Below are positions 44,704 through 55,603 of a stretch of 57,560 bases of DNA, piece by piece. A program made the position numbers and the translations under genes. The notes beneath the pieces were generated by a model. That model saw only the letters and a program-made list of their open reading frames with translations. It ran no database searches and was not told the DNA's origin. The DNA comes from Nitrosomonas sp. (GTDB lineage: Bacteria; Pseudomonadota; Gammaproteobacteria; Burkholderiales; Nitrosomonadaceae), in assembly GCA_020890945.1 (NCBI GenBank), contig JAJHPK010000090.1, positions 1-57,560 of the forward strand, in the 5' to 3' direction. Each line of letters opens with the position of its first letter. The stretch's first letter is position 1.

Positions 44704-46842
44704 TCATGTTGCCAATTTGGAGAGGTCGGCTACTCGGTTCATTGCATCACGTAATAATGTCAATAGTTGAAGCCGATTAGCTCGCAAATCTTCGTCTTCG
44801 ACATTAACCATTACGCTGTCAAAAAATGCATCAACAGGTTCCTTGAGTGCAGCAAGCAACTGCAGTGACTGAGTATAATGACCTGTATCGAATGCCTCGT
44901 CGGCCTGAGGTTTTATACTATTCAGCGCATTAAATAAGGTTATTTCAGCGGGCTCTTTCAGAAGATCGATATCAATAAACAAATTTCTGATAGAACCAAC
45001 CCCGGGCACAGGTCCTTTCTTCATATCTTTTTCCAGAATGTTATGAATTCGCTTATAAGCAGCTGCCAAGCTAGCTGCTTCGGGCAATTCTGCAAAAGCG
45101 CGCACTGCCTCCAATCGCCTAGGAATTTGAATTAAATATGGCGGCAAGAAACTTAAAACAGCTTCTACCTCTTGTGGACGGTATCCCTGTTCTCTTGAAA
45201 TACTATTCAATCGATCAAAAATAAAAATTTTAAGATCAAAAATAAAATCATTATCCTCAAATAACTGAGCAGCAAAAGCATCTTTGGCTTGTTTCAACAG
45301 CATATCCAGAGATAATGGCAATTCTTTTTCGATCAGAATACGAATTACACCTAAAGCATGGCGACGAAGTGCAAAGGGATCTTTGTCACCTGTAGGTATT
45401 TGTTGAATACCGAACAAACCTACCAATGTCTCCAGTTTATCGGCCAAAGCAACACAAACGCCAATGGGGTTGCGGGGTAGCATATCGCCGGCAAAGCGTG
45501 GTTTGTAATGATCTTCAATTGCCTGTGCTATGGACTCACTAAATCCATCATGGCATGCATAATAATTCCCCATGATTCCTTGTAACTCAGGAAATTCGCC
45601 AACCATTTCCGTGAGTAAATCTGCTTTGGCCAGTCTCGCAGCTTGATCAGCCAAATTAGCCAATGCTTCACCATCGAGCTCAAGACCAATGGCTCTTGCA
45701 ATTGCAAGAACTCTTTTGGAACGCTCGCTCTGTGTACCGAGCTTGTTGTGATAAACTACCTTATCCAGTTCGGGCAAGCGAGATTCGAGTGTTTTTTTCC
45801 GGTCCTGATCAAAGAAGAATTGCGCATCGGCTAAACGGGAACGTACCACGCGTTCATTGCCCGAGATAATCAAACTTGGATCGGCAGGCTTGATATTTGA
45901 TACCAACAGGAATTTATTGGCTAATTTTCCTTCTTCATCCAACAATGGAAAATATTTTTGATTCGCTTTCATGGTCAGAATCAAACATTCTTGTGGCACT
46001 TGCAAAAAAGATGGATCAAATGTTCCTACCAAGACATTAGGATGCTCGACTAACGCTGTCACTTCATCTAGCAATGCCGCATCTTCAATTGGAGTAAGGT
46101 TTTCATGGCTTGCAGCGGCTTTCATTTGGCGCACAATTTCCTGTTGCCGTTCTGCAAAACTGGCAATGACAGCGCCTTCCTCCGCCAATTGCTGCGCATA
46201 ACTATCCGCATCGTTAAGGATAATGGGGGCGTTTTTGGCTTCAAAACGATGTCCTTGCGTCTCTCGTTTCGACTGTAATCCCAGGATATTGACTGCTACA
46301 ACGTTGCTTCCATATAGGGCGACCAAACCATGTGCAGGACGCACGAAATTGACGCTCTGCCAACCGTCTGTCAATTGATAGGTCATTATTTTGGGAATAG
46401 GCAATTGCCGAATCGTTTCTTGCAATGCCAATTGTAGTCCACTGGATAATGTTGTTCCTTTGATTGTCATATCGAAAAACAGTGTCTCTGTTTTTCCATC
46501 CATGGTGCGCTTCAATTGCGGAACAACCGAAGCGTCGGCGCCTAAACTTGCAAGTTTTTTTAATAACGGCGGTGTTGCTTCACCCTGTGCATTGAGTCCC
46601 ACGGTAACCGGCATCAATTTTTGCACGACTGATTTATCCGCAGCTTGAGATGCAACGTGCGTAATATGTACCGCTAATCGTCGTGGTGAAGCATAAGAGG
46701 TGATTTTTGAATCTTTTGTGACTAAATCGTGTGATTGTAAATGTGCAAAAAGCAAATCCGCGAAGCTGTTACCAAGCTGTTTCAATGACTTCGGCGGTAA
46801 TTCTTCAACCAACAGTTCCACTAGCAAATTTTCAGACATCAT
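44704..46842 (-). CDS. glyS: Glycyl-tRNA synthetase beta subunit
   Basis: Large subunit of the heterotetrameric bacterial glycyl-tRNA synthetase, with anticodon-binding and HD-like domains. The 712 aa (near 690 usual) begin [20 protein letters not shown]. They contain [13 protein letters not shown] near 170, [19 protein letters not shown] near 330, and [27 protein letters not shown] near 455. The C-terminal helical domain with [15 protein letters not shown] and [19 protein letters not shown] binds tRNA. The first ATG overlaps the glyQ stop (ATGATG), giving coupled subunit synthesis. Confidence 0.97.
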   Translation of the reverse strand: MMSENLLVELLVEELPPKSLKQLGNSFADLLFAHLQSHDLVTKDSKITSYASPRRLAVHITHVASQAADKSVVQKLMPVTVGLNAQGEATPPLLKKLASLGADASVVPQLKRTMDGKTETLFFDMTIKGTTLSSGLQLALQETIRQLPIPKIMTYQLTDGWQSVNFVRPAHGLVALYGSNVVAVNILGLQSKRETQGHRFEAKNAPIILNDADSYAQQLAEEGAVIASFAERQQEIVRQMKAAASHENLTPIEDAALLDEVTALVEHPNVLVGTFDPSFLQVPQECLILTMKANQKYFPLLDEEGKLANKFLLVSNIKPADPSLIISGNERVVRSRLADAQFFFDQDRKKTLESRLPELDKVVYHNKLGTQSERSKRVLAIARAIGLELDGEALANLADQAARLAKADLLTEMVGEFPELQGIMGNYYACHDGFSESIAQAIEDHYKPRFAGDMLPRNPIGVCVALADKLETLVGLFGIQQIPTGDKDPFALRRHALGVIRILIEKELPLSLDMLLKQAKDAFAAQLFEDNDFIFDLKIFIFDRLNSISREQGYRPQEVEAVLSFLPPYLIQIPRRLEAVRAFAELPEAASLAAAYKRIHNILEKDMKKGPVPGVGSIRNLFIDIDLLKEPAEITLFNALNSIKPQADEAFDTGHYTQSLQLLAALKEPVDAFFDSVMVNVEDEDLRANRLQLLTLLRDAMNRVADLSKLAT

Positions 46843-47765
46843 GCGTTTTCCGAAAGATTAGGCATTTGTGCGACCCATTCGCGTGGTGCCATTGGAAAAG
46901 GCGGATTCAAATTCGCGCGGCTATCGAAATAGGCTTTCGCTACTTGACGAGACAAGTTGCGGATTCGTCCGATATAGGCTGCGCGTTCGGTGACTGAAAT
47001 CGCGCCACGCGCATCCAGCAGATTAAAAGTATGAGCTGCCTTGAGGATTTGTTCATAAGCCGGCAATGCAAGCTTTTCTTTAATTAAGTGATTGGCTTGT
47101 TGTTCGTATTGTCTGAAAGCTTCGAACAAAAATGCAGCGTTACTGTGTTCAAAATTATAAGTCGATTGTTCCACTTCGTTTTGATGATAGACATCGTGAT
47201 ACGTGAGTTGATTCGTCCATTGCAAATCAAAAACACTTTCAACGCGCTGGAGATACATTGCCAGACGTTCTAAGCCATAAGTAATTTCACCCGTGGCAGG
47301 TTTGCAATCAATGCCGCCGACTTGTTGGAAATACGTGAATTGAGTGATTTCCATACCGTTGAGCCAAGCTTCCCAACCTAGCCCCCAAGCGCCCAATGTT
47401 GGATTTTCCCAGTCATCTTCGACTAAACGTACATCGTTTTGCGTCAAATCCAATCCGAGTTCGCGCAAGGAAGCAAAATATAAATCCAAGATATCTCGAG
47501 GTGCGGGTTTGAGAACCACTTGAAATTGATAATAGTGCTGCAGACGGTTCGGATTATCACCGTACCGACCATCTTTAGGACGGCGTGATGGTTGAACATA
47601 GGCAACTTTCCACGGTTCGGGACCGAGTGCACGTAAAAAAGTCGCGGTATGACTGGTTCCCGCGCCAACTTCCATGTCGTATGGTTGTAAAATAGCGCAA
47701 CCCTGCTTAGCCCAGAAATGTTGCAAGGTAAAAATAATGTCTTGAAATGACGGTGTAGTGGTCAT
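46839..47765 (-). CDS. glyQ: Glycyl-tRNA synthetase alpha subunit
   Basis: Catalytic class II subunit forming glycyl-adenylate. The 308 aa match Gly[11 protein letters not shown]-like start, [31 protein letters not shown] near 20-50, [27 protein letters not shown] near 56-82, and [23 protein letters not shown] near 130. The late segment [22 protein letters not shown] is also conserved. It lies 63 bases downstream of lnt and overlaps glyS. Confidence 0.98.
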   Translation of the reverse strand: MTTTPSFQDIIFTLQHFWAKQGCAILQPYDMEVGAGTSHTATFLRALGPEPWKVAYVQPSRRPKDGRYGDNPNRLQHYYQFQVVLKPAPRDILDLYFASLRELGLDLTQNDVRLVEDDWENPTLGAWGLGWEAWLNGMEITQFTYFQQVGGIDCKPATGEITYGLERLAMYLQRVESVFDLQWTNQLTYHDVYHQNEVEQSTYNFEHSNAAFLFEAFRQYEQQANHLIKEKLALPAYEQILKAAHTFNLLDARGAISVTERAAYIGRIRNLSRQVAKAYFDSRANLNPPFPMAPREWVAQMPNLSENA

Positions 47766-47828
47766 GCGTCAAATAATTCCAATCAAAGATAGCTAATAAA
47801 TGGGAATTCTACAGGTTTTTTAAAATTT

Positions 47829-49322
47829 TTATGATTTCGCGCGTAGCACAGTGCTAAGCCCTAAAAGCAACATTACGCCTGCCAGTAGCAGGATTGGATA
47901 ATTTCCCCAACGTACATACGGTGTAATTCCAGCGAACCCTTGCACGGTTGTATGCAATGCTGCGGTAGTAAAAATATCGAGACTTTGCAACACTTGACCA
48001 CGTTCATTGATAACCGCAGTCACACCGGTATTGGTTGCGCGTAACATATAGCGCCCGGTTTCCAAAGCGCGCATTTGTGATATTTGCAAATGTTGCTGTG
48101 GCCCAATCGAACGGCCAAACCACGCATCGTTACTCACATTGACTAATAGCGTGGCTTCGGGAAGCTGTTTGATAATTTCTTCGCCAAATACGTCTTCATA
48201 GCAAATATTTACGGCAACGCGTTGACCAGCTAAATGCATCGGTTTTTGTTCGAGGCTGCCGCGTGAAAAATCCGATAATGGAATTTTGAGCACATTGATG
48301 ACCCATCCAAAAACCGACTTTAAAGGAATGTATTCACCGAACGGTACCAAGTGATATTTCCGATAGCTTTGTTCAGTCCCCGAACCAAAACTAAACATAG
48401 TATTGTAATATTCACCTTCATTGATGCCGCGTTCCGCTAGACCAATCAATACATCGCCATTATTGCGCCGCGCATGCTCGGCTAACTCGGCCAAATAATC
48501 TGGCGGTACGACATTGTTGAATAAGGGAATAGAAATTTCCGGCGTGACGATGAGTTGGCTTGGGCTATTCAAAATCAAGTCTCGATAAATTAACATCGTG
48601 TTTTCAATATGATCTTCACGCCATTTCATATCTTGCGCGATGTTGCCTTGCAACAAACTCACCGTTACTGGCTCTCCTTGTGGCTGTGTCCATTCAATCA
48701 TCTGCAACATGGAGCCAAGTAACAGAATTGAAAGCGACAGTACGCCATAACGCCATGCTTTGAGTTTACTGTCAAACCATAGGAAAAATAGGGCAGCATT
48801 GCATACTGCTAAAAAGGAAATTCCATAAACGCCAATGAACGGTGCAAATCCAATTAATGGACTGGAGGGAACTTGTGAATATCCAACCGTTAACCAAGGG
48901 AAGCCAGTAAACAAAGTACCGCGCAGCCATTCGCACAACATCCATAGCGAAGCGGCGATAACCGACCAAAGCAAATGAGACGAAATACCAAGCCGAGCTA
49001 AAATACCCATCGCCGCGGCAGGGAAGAGTGACATATAAGCACACAGTATCATTAATGCAACAACTGCAACTGGCATCGGCATTGCACCAAAATCATGTAA
49101 ACTAACATAGAGCCAAGTGACCCCGCAGGAAAACAACCCCATGCCAAAACTGAAGCCCAGCATGCTCGCTTGCCTTGTGGTTTGGCTGTCACGAACTAAC
49201 TTCAGTAACAATGCCAGCGTGATAATAGGAACGGGGAAAAAGTAAAATGGCGCGAAGCCCAAAACAGTAATTGCGCCTAATAATGCAGCGCCAATCCATT
49301 TTATAAGATAAAATTTCGCCAA
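47829..49322 (-). CDS. lnt: Apolipoprotein N-acyltransferase
   Basis: Adds the third acyl chain to the N-terminal Cys of lipoproteins in the inner membrane. The 497 aa have about six N-terminal transmembrane helices, then a periplasmic nitrilase domain and a last helix. The catalytic triad is visible: Glu in IVTPEISIPLF near 262, Lys in YRKYHLVPFGEY near 325 and Cys in NICYEDVFGE near 375. The start is TTG at 49322, as no ATG is in frame before an upstream stop. corC, the frequent partner upstream, is absent. It opens the lnt-glyQ-glyS-gmhB-plsC-ygjP series. Confidence 0.96.
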   Translation of the reverse strand: MAKFYLIKWIGAALLGAITVLGFAPFYFFPVPIITLALLLKLVRDSQTTRQASMLGFSFGMGLFSCGVTWLYVSLHDFGAMPMPVAVVALMILCAYMSLFPAAAMGILARLGISSHLLWSVIAASLWMLCEWLRGTLFTGFPWLTVGYSQVPSSPLIGFAPFIGVYGISFLAVCNAALFFLWFDSKLKAWRYGVLSLSILLLGSMLQMIEWTQPQGEPVTVSLLQGNIAQDMKWREDHIENTMLIYRDLILNSPSQLIVTPEISIPLFNNVVPPDYLAELAEHARRNNGDVLIGLAERGINEGEYYNTMFSFGSGTEQSYRKYHLVPFGEYIPLKSVFGWVINVLKIPLSDFSRGSLEQKPMHLAGQRVAVNICYEDVFGEEIIKQLPEATLLVNVSNDAWFGRSIGPQQHLQISQMRALETGRYMLRATNTGVTAVINERGQVLQSLDIFTTAALHTTVQGFAGITPYVRWGNYPILLLAGVMLLLGLSTVLRAKS

Positions 49323-49680
49323 TTAGGCCGCCGTATCAAATTGTGTTTTTGTAAACATATCGTAATTAATTTAAGCCGATGCAGTCGTTTGTGACTTTCT
49401 TTGAATTATCATGATGATGTAATGAGATTAATTTGAGTAAAGCATACGATAAAAATTAAATCCCAATCAATCTTAAACCTATAATGGGCCATTGTATGCA
49501 ATCTTTGTTACAAAGATGATCTAATACACCGGTTAATAGCAATTTATTCGCTTTATTGTCAATAAAGAAATAGGATATGCTGATGCCTAAATATTTGTTT
49601 ATTCGTAAATGATGAATTGATTTTGACCTTTATTCGATACACAAGATATTTTTCTAACTTGTACAGCCATCTGATTTCCC
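49323..49680. other. Non-coding region between lnt and the TPR lipoprotein gene
   Basis: About 358 AT-rich bases between divergent genes. It must carry both promoters. No RNA gene, hairpin terminator or clear promoter pair was recognised. Confidence 0.5.
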
Positions 49681-51432
49681 ATGAAATTTAAAAATTTATT
49701 GGTATTATTTTTATTTGGATTCCTTTATGCCTGCGCTCATTCTCCTACAATTAAAGAAGATGTTGAAGAGAAGAAAGAAGTTGCTGAACAAGAAGAAATA
49801 AATCAAAAGAATTTACCGAATCAAGAATTGACCGCTGCGATTCTGTTTGATTTTCTCGTAGGGGAAACGGCATTGCAACGGGGCAGCCTTGATGTTGCGC
49901 TGAACCGCTATCTTAAATTGGCTAAGTCCACTCGAGATTTGCGTCTAGCCAAACGGGCCAGCGAAATTGCGTTACATACCGGAGATCCTAATGCCGCGGT
50001 GTTAGCCACCTCGTTGTGGGTTGAGCTGGATCCGGAATCGATTGAAGCCCGTCAAACCATGGCTGCGTTAATGGTTAACTTGGGTAATCTGGATGCCGCC
50101 CGGCCACATCTTGAAAAACTCTTACAATCAGAAAAAGAAAAAGGAAGCGTTGCAAATGCTTTCATGCAATTGAATCAGATATTTGCGCGCAATCCGAATA
50201 AAGCAGCGATTCACCAGTTAGTTCAGCAACTTGCAATGCCCTATAAGGATATCCCTGAATCGCATTTTGCAGTTTCTCAGGCCGCATGGTTTGCGAATCA
50301 GCATGAAGCGGCACTCGATGCCATGGAAGAATCACTGAAGCTCCGTCCGGATTGGGAAATTGCAGCAATTCACAAAGGTAGAATTCTGCAGCGTACGAGT
50401 ACTCCAGAAAATGTTCATCAATTTTACCGTGATTATTTAGCAAAATATCCCAAAGCCAATGAAACTAGAATCGCTTATGCACGCACATTGATCACTGATA
50501 ATCACAATGAATTGGCGAAGGAGCAATTAAATTTGCTCATTGATAAAAAGCCGACCGATCCTGAGATTATGCTGGCGATTGGATTGCTGGCAACTGAAAT
50601 GACTGATTTCGACATGACGGAGAAAAGTTTCAAAAAAGCGCTCGAGTTAGGCTACAAAGATCCGGATGCAGTACATTTTCATTTGGCGCAAATTTATGAA
50701 GAAACGAAACGCAACGATATGGCGATGGAATCCTATCAGTCCGTGAAAACAGGTTCACGTTATATTCCTGCGCAAATTCGATATGCGGATTTATGGGCAT
50801 CCAAAGGTCAAATTAATGAAGCACGTGAATATTTGAAAAAATTACCGGCATCAAATGATCAGCAAGCTGCACATTTGATTTTGGCCGAAGCACAAATACT
50901 TCGTAAATCAAAATCTTATCAAGAAATTTATAACGTTCTGTCCGATGGTTTAAAGAAACTGCCTGATTATCCGGAGCTATTGTACGACCGAGCATTGATT
51001 GCCGATAAACTGGGCAAGTTTAATGTGCTTGAAAAAGATTTGCGTAAACTCATACAACTTAAACCTGATAATGCGCATGCTTATAATGCCTTAGGCTATA
51101 GCTATGTAGAACGGCGCGAGCATTTGCCCGAAGCGCTTAAATTAATCAAAAAAGCGGTTGAACTGGCACCTGAAGATCCATTTATCATGGATAGCTTAGG
51201 ATGGGTTTATTATCGTATGGGCAACTTATCCGAAGGATTGAATTATTTAAATCTGGCTTTTGCAACGCGACCTGATCCAGAAATTGCGGCTCATTTGGGA
51301 GAGGTTTTGTGGGTTCAAGGTGCAAAAGATAATGCTAAAGATATCTGGCGTTCTGCATTAGAAAAAGATCCAGATAACGATGTTTTGTTGGAAACGATTG
51401 AACGGTTAACCAAAAGCAGAAAATTAGATTAA
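49681..51432 (+). CDS. TPR-repeat lipoprotein
   Basis: 583 aa. Residues 1-18 form a lipoprotein signal peptide with cleavage before Cys18 (FLYAC). A charged Glu/Lys linker (EDVEEKKEVAEQEEINQK) follows, then roughly a dozen tetratricopeptide-type helical repeats to the end. Clear units occur at LGYKDPDAVHFHLAQIYEET near 320, NAHAYNALGYSYVERREHLPEALKLIKKA near 465 and MDSLGWVYYRMGNLSEGLNYLNLA near 505. Such proteins act as outer-membrane scaffolds. In many Betaproteobacteria the homologue precedes lolB, ispE and prs; here it is followed directly by convergent tyrS. Confidence 0.9.
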   Translation: MKFKNLLVLFLFGFLYACAHSPTIKEDVEEKKEVAEQEEINQKNLPNQELTAAILFDFLVGETALQRGSLDVALNRYLKLAKSTRDLRLAKRASEIALHTGDPNAAVLATSLWVELDPESIEARQTMAALMVNLGNLDAARPHLEKLLQSEKEKGSVANAFMQLNQIFARNPNKAAIHQLVQQLAMPYKDIPESHFAVSQAAWFANQHEAALDAMEESLKLRPDWEIAAIHKGRILQRTSTPENVHQFYRDYLAKYPKANETRIAYARTLITDNHNELAKEQLNLLIDKKPTDPEIMLAIGLLATEMTDFDMTEKSFKKALELGYKDPDAVHFHLAQIYEETKRNDMAMESYQSVKTGSRYIPAQIRYADLWASKGQINEAREYLKKLPASNDQQAAHLILAEAQILRKSKSYQEIYNVLSDGLKKLPDYPELLYDRALIADKLGKFNVLEKDLRKLIQLKPDNAHAYNALGYSYVERREHLPEALKLIKKAVELAPEDPFIMDSLGWVYYRMGNLSEGLNYLNLAFATRPDPEIAAHLGEVLWVQGAKDNAKDIWRSALEKDPDNDVLLETIERLTKSRKLD

Positions 51433-51439
51433 TGTGACA

Positions 51440-51475
51440 ATGAAATTCCTCACTTCAAAAAGCAGGGAATTTCAT
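51440..51475. terminator. Possible bidirectional terminator between the TPR gene and tyrS
   Basis: ATGAAATTCC and GGAATTTCAT form a perfect 10-bp stem with a 16-base loop, 8 bases after the TPR gene stop and 24 bases from the tyrS stop. The stem is AT-rich and lacks a clean T tract, so it is only a probable transcription end for the convergent pair. Confidence 0.45.
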
Positions 51476-51498
51476 GCGTAGACTTAAAATTGAAGTTG

Positions 51499-52701
51499 TT
51501 ACTGAATTAGAATGCGGGCAAATTTACGTTTACCCACTTGCAAAACAACCGTTTCACCTTGCGATAATTTAATATTTTTGTCTGTTACCTTTTGTTCATT
51601 TAATTTCACGCCGCCTTGATTTATCATGCGCATTGATTCGCTTGTGCTTGCGGTCAAATTAGCCAACTTAAGCAATTGCACTAATAGTATGTCTTTTTCG
51701 TGAATCGCTATGGTAATTTCGGCGATGTCCTCGGGCAATACGCCATGCTTGAAGCGCGTCTCAAAATCACTCAAGGCTTCATCTGCGTCTTTTGGGCTAT
51801 AAAAACGCGTGACGATTTCCTGTGCAAATTGCACTTTGATATCACGAGGGTTACGACCTTGCTCAACCTCAAGGCGCCATTGATTAATGTTCTCCATCGA
51901 TTCGAACGACAACAACTCTAAATACCGCCACATGAGTTGATCTGAAACCGACATGATTTTGCCAAAAATTTCCTTCGGGGAGTCGGTAATACCGATGTAG
52001 TTATTAAGCGACTTGGACATTTTGTTGACGCCATCCAATCCCTCTAGCAGCGGCATAGTGAGAATGCATTGTGGAGATTGACCGTAATGTTTTTGCAATT
52101 CCCGGCCCATCAGTAAATTGAATTTTTGGTCCGTGCCTCCCAATTCTAGATCTGCTTTAAGTGCAACAGAATCATAGCCTTGCACTAATGGATAAAGAAA
52201 TTCATGAATGGCAATCGGTTGATTATTTCGATACCGTTTATCAAAATCATCTCGTTCCAGCATGCGTGCTACTGTGTGAGTAGCGGCAAGTTTGATCATG
52301 TCGGCCGCATTTAATGAATCCATCCAAGAAGAATTGAATACCACTTCGGTTTTATTCGGATCAAGAATCTTGAAAACTTGAGTCGTATACGACTGTGCAT
52401 TTTGTGACACTTGCTCTCTCGTGAGTGGCGGTCGTGTTGCATTTTTTCCGGTCGGATCGCCTATCATTCCCGTGAAATCACCAATCAGAAACAGAATATG
52501 GTGACCCAAATCTTGCAATTGTTTTAATTTGTTAATTAATACGGTGTGACCTAAATGCAAATCCGGTGCAGTGGGATCGAAACCGGCTTTGATCCGCAAT
52601 GGCCTATCTTTAGCAAGCTTAATTTCCAGCTCGGACTCGAGGAGAAGCTCGGTACAACCACGTTTTATGATACCTAATTGAGAGTTTATTGAGTTTTTCA
52701 A
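51499..52701 (-). CDS. tyrS: Tyrosyl-tRNA synthetase
   Basis: Class I synthetase charging tRNA-Tyr. The 400 aa correspond to the shorter TyrRS group (TyrZ-like length). The HIGH motif is HLGH in [20 protein letters not shown] near residue 45, and the KMSKS motif is intact in [15 protein letters not shown] near 225. The tail from about 335 is an S4 RNA-binding domain ([19 protein letters not shown]). The start is TTG at 52701 ([10 protein letters not shown]); this fits the family start distance to the HIGH motif. It is divergent from the M23 peptidase gene, a common betaproteobacterial pairing. Confidence 0.97.
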   Translation of the reverse strand: MKNSINSQLGIIKRGCTELLLESELEIKLAKDRPLRIKAGFDPTAPDLHLGHTVLINKLKQLQDLGHHILFLIGDFTGMIGDPTGKNATRPPLTREQVSQNAQSYTTQVFKILDPNKTEVVFNSSWMDSLNAADMIKLAATHTVARMLERDDFDKRYRNNQPIAIHEFLYPLVQGYDSVALKADLELGGTDQKFNLLMGRELQKHYGQSPQCILTMPLLEGLDGVNKMSKSLNNYIGITDSPKEIFGKIMSVSDQLMWRYLELLSFESMENINQWRLEVEQGRNPRDIKVQFAQEIVTRFYSPKDADEALSDFETRFKHGVLPEDIAEITIAIHEKDILLVQLLKLANLTASTSESMRMINQGGVKLNEQKVTDKNIKLSQGETVVLQVGKRKFARILIQ

Positions 52702-52847
52702 TTTTTATTAATCTTTTGATTTTTAATGAGTTATGAGCTTAATGTAGAATTTTCTTTAAATTTCAATTGTACTTTAGTACATATTCTGCACTTTTTCGTG
52801 TTAGACTCGCGCCTGTTTGCAATGACGAATCACTGGAGGCCTAATCC

Positions 52848-54203
52848 ATGCTTGATGAAACGACGTTTCAAAATGAACCGCCTGTAAGCAATCAACAAAA
52901 AATTCTAGCGCAAAAATCTTTTAACATCACACATAAATCTATTCGTTGGTTAGTCGCATTATCCAGCATTCCCCTTTTTGGTTTCGTCACGGCATTTGGT
53001 ATTGCGCCAAATGTACCATCTTTAGAGGATATACAAGTCGAAGATGTCGTCCTTGATTTGTCTATTCCGGATGTTATTCACGATACTCAGGAAAATCAAA
53101 TTTTTTGGCATCAGGAGAATATTCGTCGCGGAGATACCATTGCGGCCGTTTTAAGTCGATTAGATATTAGCGATCAGGATTCAAATGATTTTTTGCAAGC
53201 TGTTCGCGGCAGTCGTGCAATGAAGCATTTAAAACCCGGTAAAACCATTTATGCGCAGACTTCTTCAGAAGGAGAGTTATTAGGCCTGCGGTATGTTTTT
53301 GGTAACGAAGAATTATTTTTGATGGAAAAAAACGATGATGAATTCAAAATCATCGAACAATCCTTTGAGCTTGATAACCGTATCCAAATGAAAGCCGGTG
53401 TTATCAGCAGCTCTTTATTTGCCGCGACTGATATCGCAGGCATACCCAATAATATAGCGGCACAATTGGCACAGATATTTGCATCGCAAATCGATTTTCA
53501 TCGTGGACTACACCGCGGTGATCGTTTCATTGTCGTGTATGAAATGCTTAATAACAACGATGGAAAACGTGCCAAGACAGGGCGTATTTTAGCCGCCGAA
53601 TTTGTTAATAAAGGAAAGATTCACCAAGCAGTATATTTTAATCCTCCCAATGGTACAGATGGTTATTACACGCCCAAGGGAGAGAGTTTGCGTAAAGACT
53701 TCTTACTTGCACCTTTGGACGTATCGCGTATTAGCTCAGGTTTTAGTCATGGTCGTTTTCATCCCATTCTAAAAGAATGGAGAGCACACAAAGGAATTGA
53801 TTATGCCGCACGCACGGGTACGCCTGTCAAAGCAACGGCGAGCGGTATTGTTGACTTTTCCGGCTCGCAAAGAGGCTACGGGAATTTAGTGGTATTAAAA
53901 CATAACGGAAAATTTGAAACAGCCTACGGTCATTTATCCAGATTCGCACCAGGCGTAAGTAAAGGCAAGCGAGTCAATCAAGGCGATGTGATTGGATATG
54001 TCGGCTCTACTGGCATGGCAACCGGACCGCATCTGCATTATGAATTACGCATTGATGGCGTACAGCGCGATCCTACTAAAGTTGCGTTACCGACCGCAAC
54101 ACCGCTTGGCAAAAAAGAATTAATTGCTTTTCACAAAGAAACACAACCATTTATTTCACGTTTAACCGTCATGCGTAATATTCATTACGCAGCATTGGAA
54201 TAA
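52848..54203 (+). CDS. M23 family peptidoglycan endopeptidase (MepM-like)
   Basis: 451 aa, murein D,D-endopeptidase-like and anchored in the inner membrane by a single helix near residues 40-60. An OapA/LysM-like segment (WHQENIRRGDTIAAVLSRL near 87) comes next, then a middle domain. The C-terminal LytM/M23 zinc domain at about 300-420 has HKGIDYAARTGTPVKA (His and Asp ligands) and GPHLHYELRIDG (HxH), with YGHLSRF between. All metal ligands are present, so it should be active in cell-wall growth. A GGAGG ribosome-binding site precedes the ATG. anmK follows by 92 bases, linking two cell-wall functions. Confidence 0.93.
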   Translation: MLDETTFQNEPPVSNQQKILAQKSFNITHKSIRWLVALSSIPLFGFVTAFGIAPNVPSLEDIQVEDVVLDLSIPDVIHDTQENQIFWHQENIRRGDTIAAVLSRLDISDQDSNDFLQAVRGSRAMKHLKPGKTIYAQTSSEGELLGLRYVFGNEELFLMEKNDDEFKIIEQSFELDNRIQMKAGVISSSLFAATDIAGIPNNIAAQLAQIFASQIDFHRGLHRGDRFIVVYEMLNNNDGKRAKTGRILAAEFVNKGKIHQAVYFNPPNGTDGYYTPKGESLRKDFLLAPLDVSRISSGFSHGRFHPILKEWRAHKGIDYAARTGTPVKATASGIVDFSGSQRGYGNLVVLKHNGKFETAYGHLSRFAPGVSKGKRVNQGDVIGYVGSTGMATGPHLHYELRIDGVQRDPTKVALPTATPLGKKELIAFHKETQPFISRLTVMRNIHYAALE

Positions 54204-54295
54204 CGGATTCAGCTTACACTGAAACAAGTCGAGTCAACATGATTTCGATTCTCGTGTTCTCGAACTTTAAGTTTATTGATTAGCTGTTTGCTAGA

Positions 54296-55402
54296 ATGAA
54301 GCCGGATTATTATATTGGCCTCATGTCTGGCACCAGCTTGGATGGTATTGATGCCGTTCTTGCTGATTTCAGCCAACCGAAACCTGTTTTGATTGAAACA
54401 GTGTTTCAGCCTTACGATAGTAATCTTCGCACGCATTTATTAAAACTGCATCATGCCGATTTTGATGAGCTTAATCGAGCCGCATTGCTGGGTAATGAGC
54501 TTTCATCCCGTTATGCGGATGCAGTTTTAGCGTTGCTGACAAAATCGACGATCAATGCGCAAGAAATTACCGCGATTGGTTGTCATGGACAAACGATTCG
54601 CCACTGTCCTGAAAAAGAAAAACGCTACACGATACAACTGGTCAATGCGGCATTATTGGCGGAACTCACCCATATAACCGTGGTAGCGGATTTCAGAAGC
54701 CGCGATATCGCGGCTGGAGGACAGGGCGCACCGCTCGTTCCAGCGTTTCATCACGCATTATTTAGCGATGACTCTAAACACCGCGTTATCGTCAACATTG
54801 GTGGGATTGCGAATATTACTAGTCTCGATCCAAAGGGGAGCGTCATAGGGTTTGATTGCGGGCCTGGCAATATGTTGATGGATGAATGGTGCTTGCGTCA
54901 TACGGGGAAAAACTATGACGCTCAAGGCGAATGGGCAAAAAAAGGAACCATTATTCATCCGCTGTTAGCAGCAATGATGAACGAAGATTTTTTTTCATGC
55001 CCTCCACCAAAAAGTACGGGACGGGATCTCTTTAACGGACAGTGGCTTGAAAGAAAGTTATCGCACTATACACATGAACCTGCTGAAAATGTGCAAGCCA
55101 CTTTATTGCAATTAACCGCAACAACCATTGCTAGCGCAATTGAAAATTATTGCCCCACCGCAAGTGAAATTTATGTGTGTGGCGGAGGCGCGCATAATAC
55201 GCAGCTTATCAATCAGTTATCAAACATACTGTCGAACCGTACCGTTACATCGACTCAAGAATTAGGGGTTGATGCAGATTGGGTAGAAGCCTTTGCGTTT
55301 GCTTGGTTAGCGCAACAAACAATGTTACGTAAGCCAGGCAATCTGTGTGCTGTGACAGGCGCACAAGGCGAACGAGTTTTGGGCGCAATTTATCCTGCGT
55401 AA
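54296..55402 (+). CDS. anmK: Anhydro-N-acetylmuramic acid kinase
   Basis: Phosphorylates and opens 1,6-anhydro-MurNAc released in peptidoglycan turnover, giving MurNAc-6-phosphate for recycling. The 368 aa contain GLMSGTSLDGIDAVLAD at residues 8-24, GCHGQTIRHCPE near 96, DFRSRDIAAGGQGAPLVPAFH near 130 and VNIGGIANIT near 165. FDCGPGNMLMDEW near 184 and VCGGGAHNTQL near 298 complete the ASKHA-type active site. It lies behind the M23 peptidase. The usual downstream erpA is absent here. Confidence 0.97.
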   Translation: MKPDYYIGLMSGTSLDGIDAVLADFSQPKPVLIETVFQPYDSNLRTHLLKLHHADFDELNRAALLGNELSSRYADAVLALLTKSTINAQEITAIGCHGQTIRHCPEKEKRYTIQLVNAALLAELTHITVVADFRSRDIAAGGQGAPLVPAFHHALFSDDSKHRVIVNIGGIANITSLDPKGSVIGFDCGPGNMLMDEWCLRHTGKNYDAQGEWAKKGTIIHPLLAAMMNEDFFSCPPPKSTGRDLFNGQWLERKLSHYTHEPAENVQATLLQLTATTIASAIENYCPTASEIYVCGGGAHNTQLINQLSNILSNRTVTSTQELGVDADWVEAFAFAWLAQQTMLRKPGNLCAVTGAQGERVLGAIYPA

Positions 55403-55603
55403 CTTAACTTTAACTGACTTGAAGTAATGTGCATGCAAAAAAGTGTTTGCTGCCGAGCGCTTTTTGTTATTCTGTGATGAGCTTTAATAAAGTATCTCCG
55501 CTGCCAGCATAAAAGTATTAGATAATCTCTTCAAGCTATTTGGTTTGCGATAAACCTTCGTGCCAAGAGGTGAGGAATTAAACCCGGAATCGTTAAATTC
55601 ATC

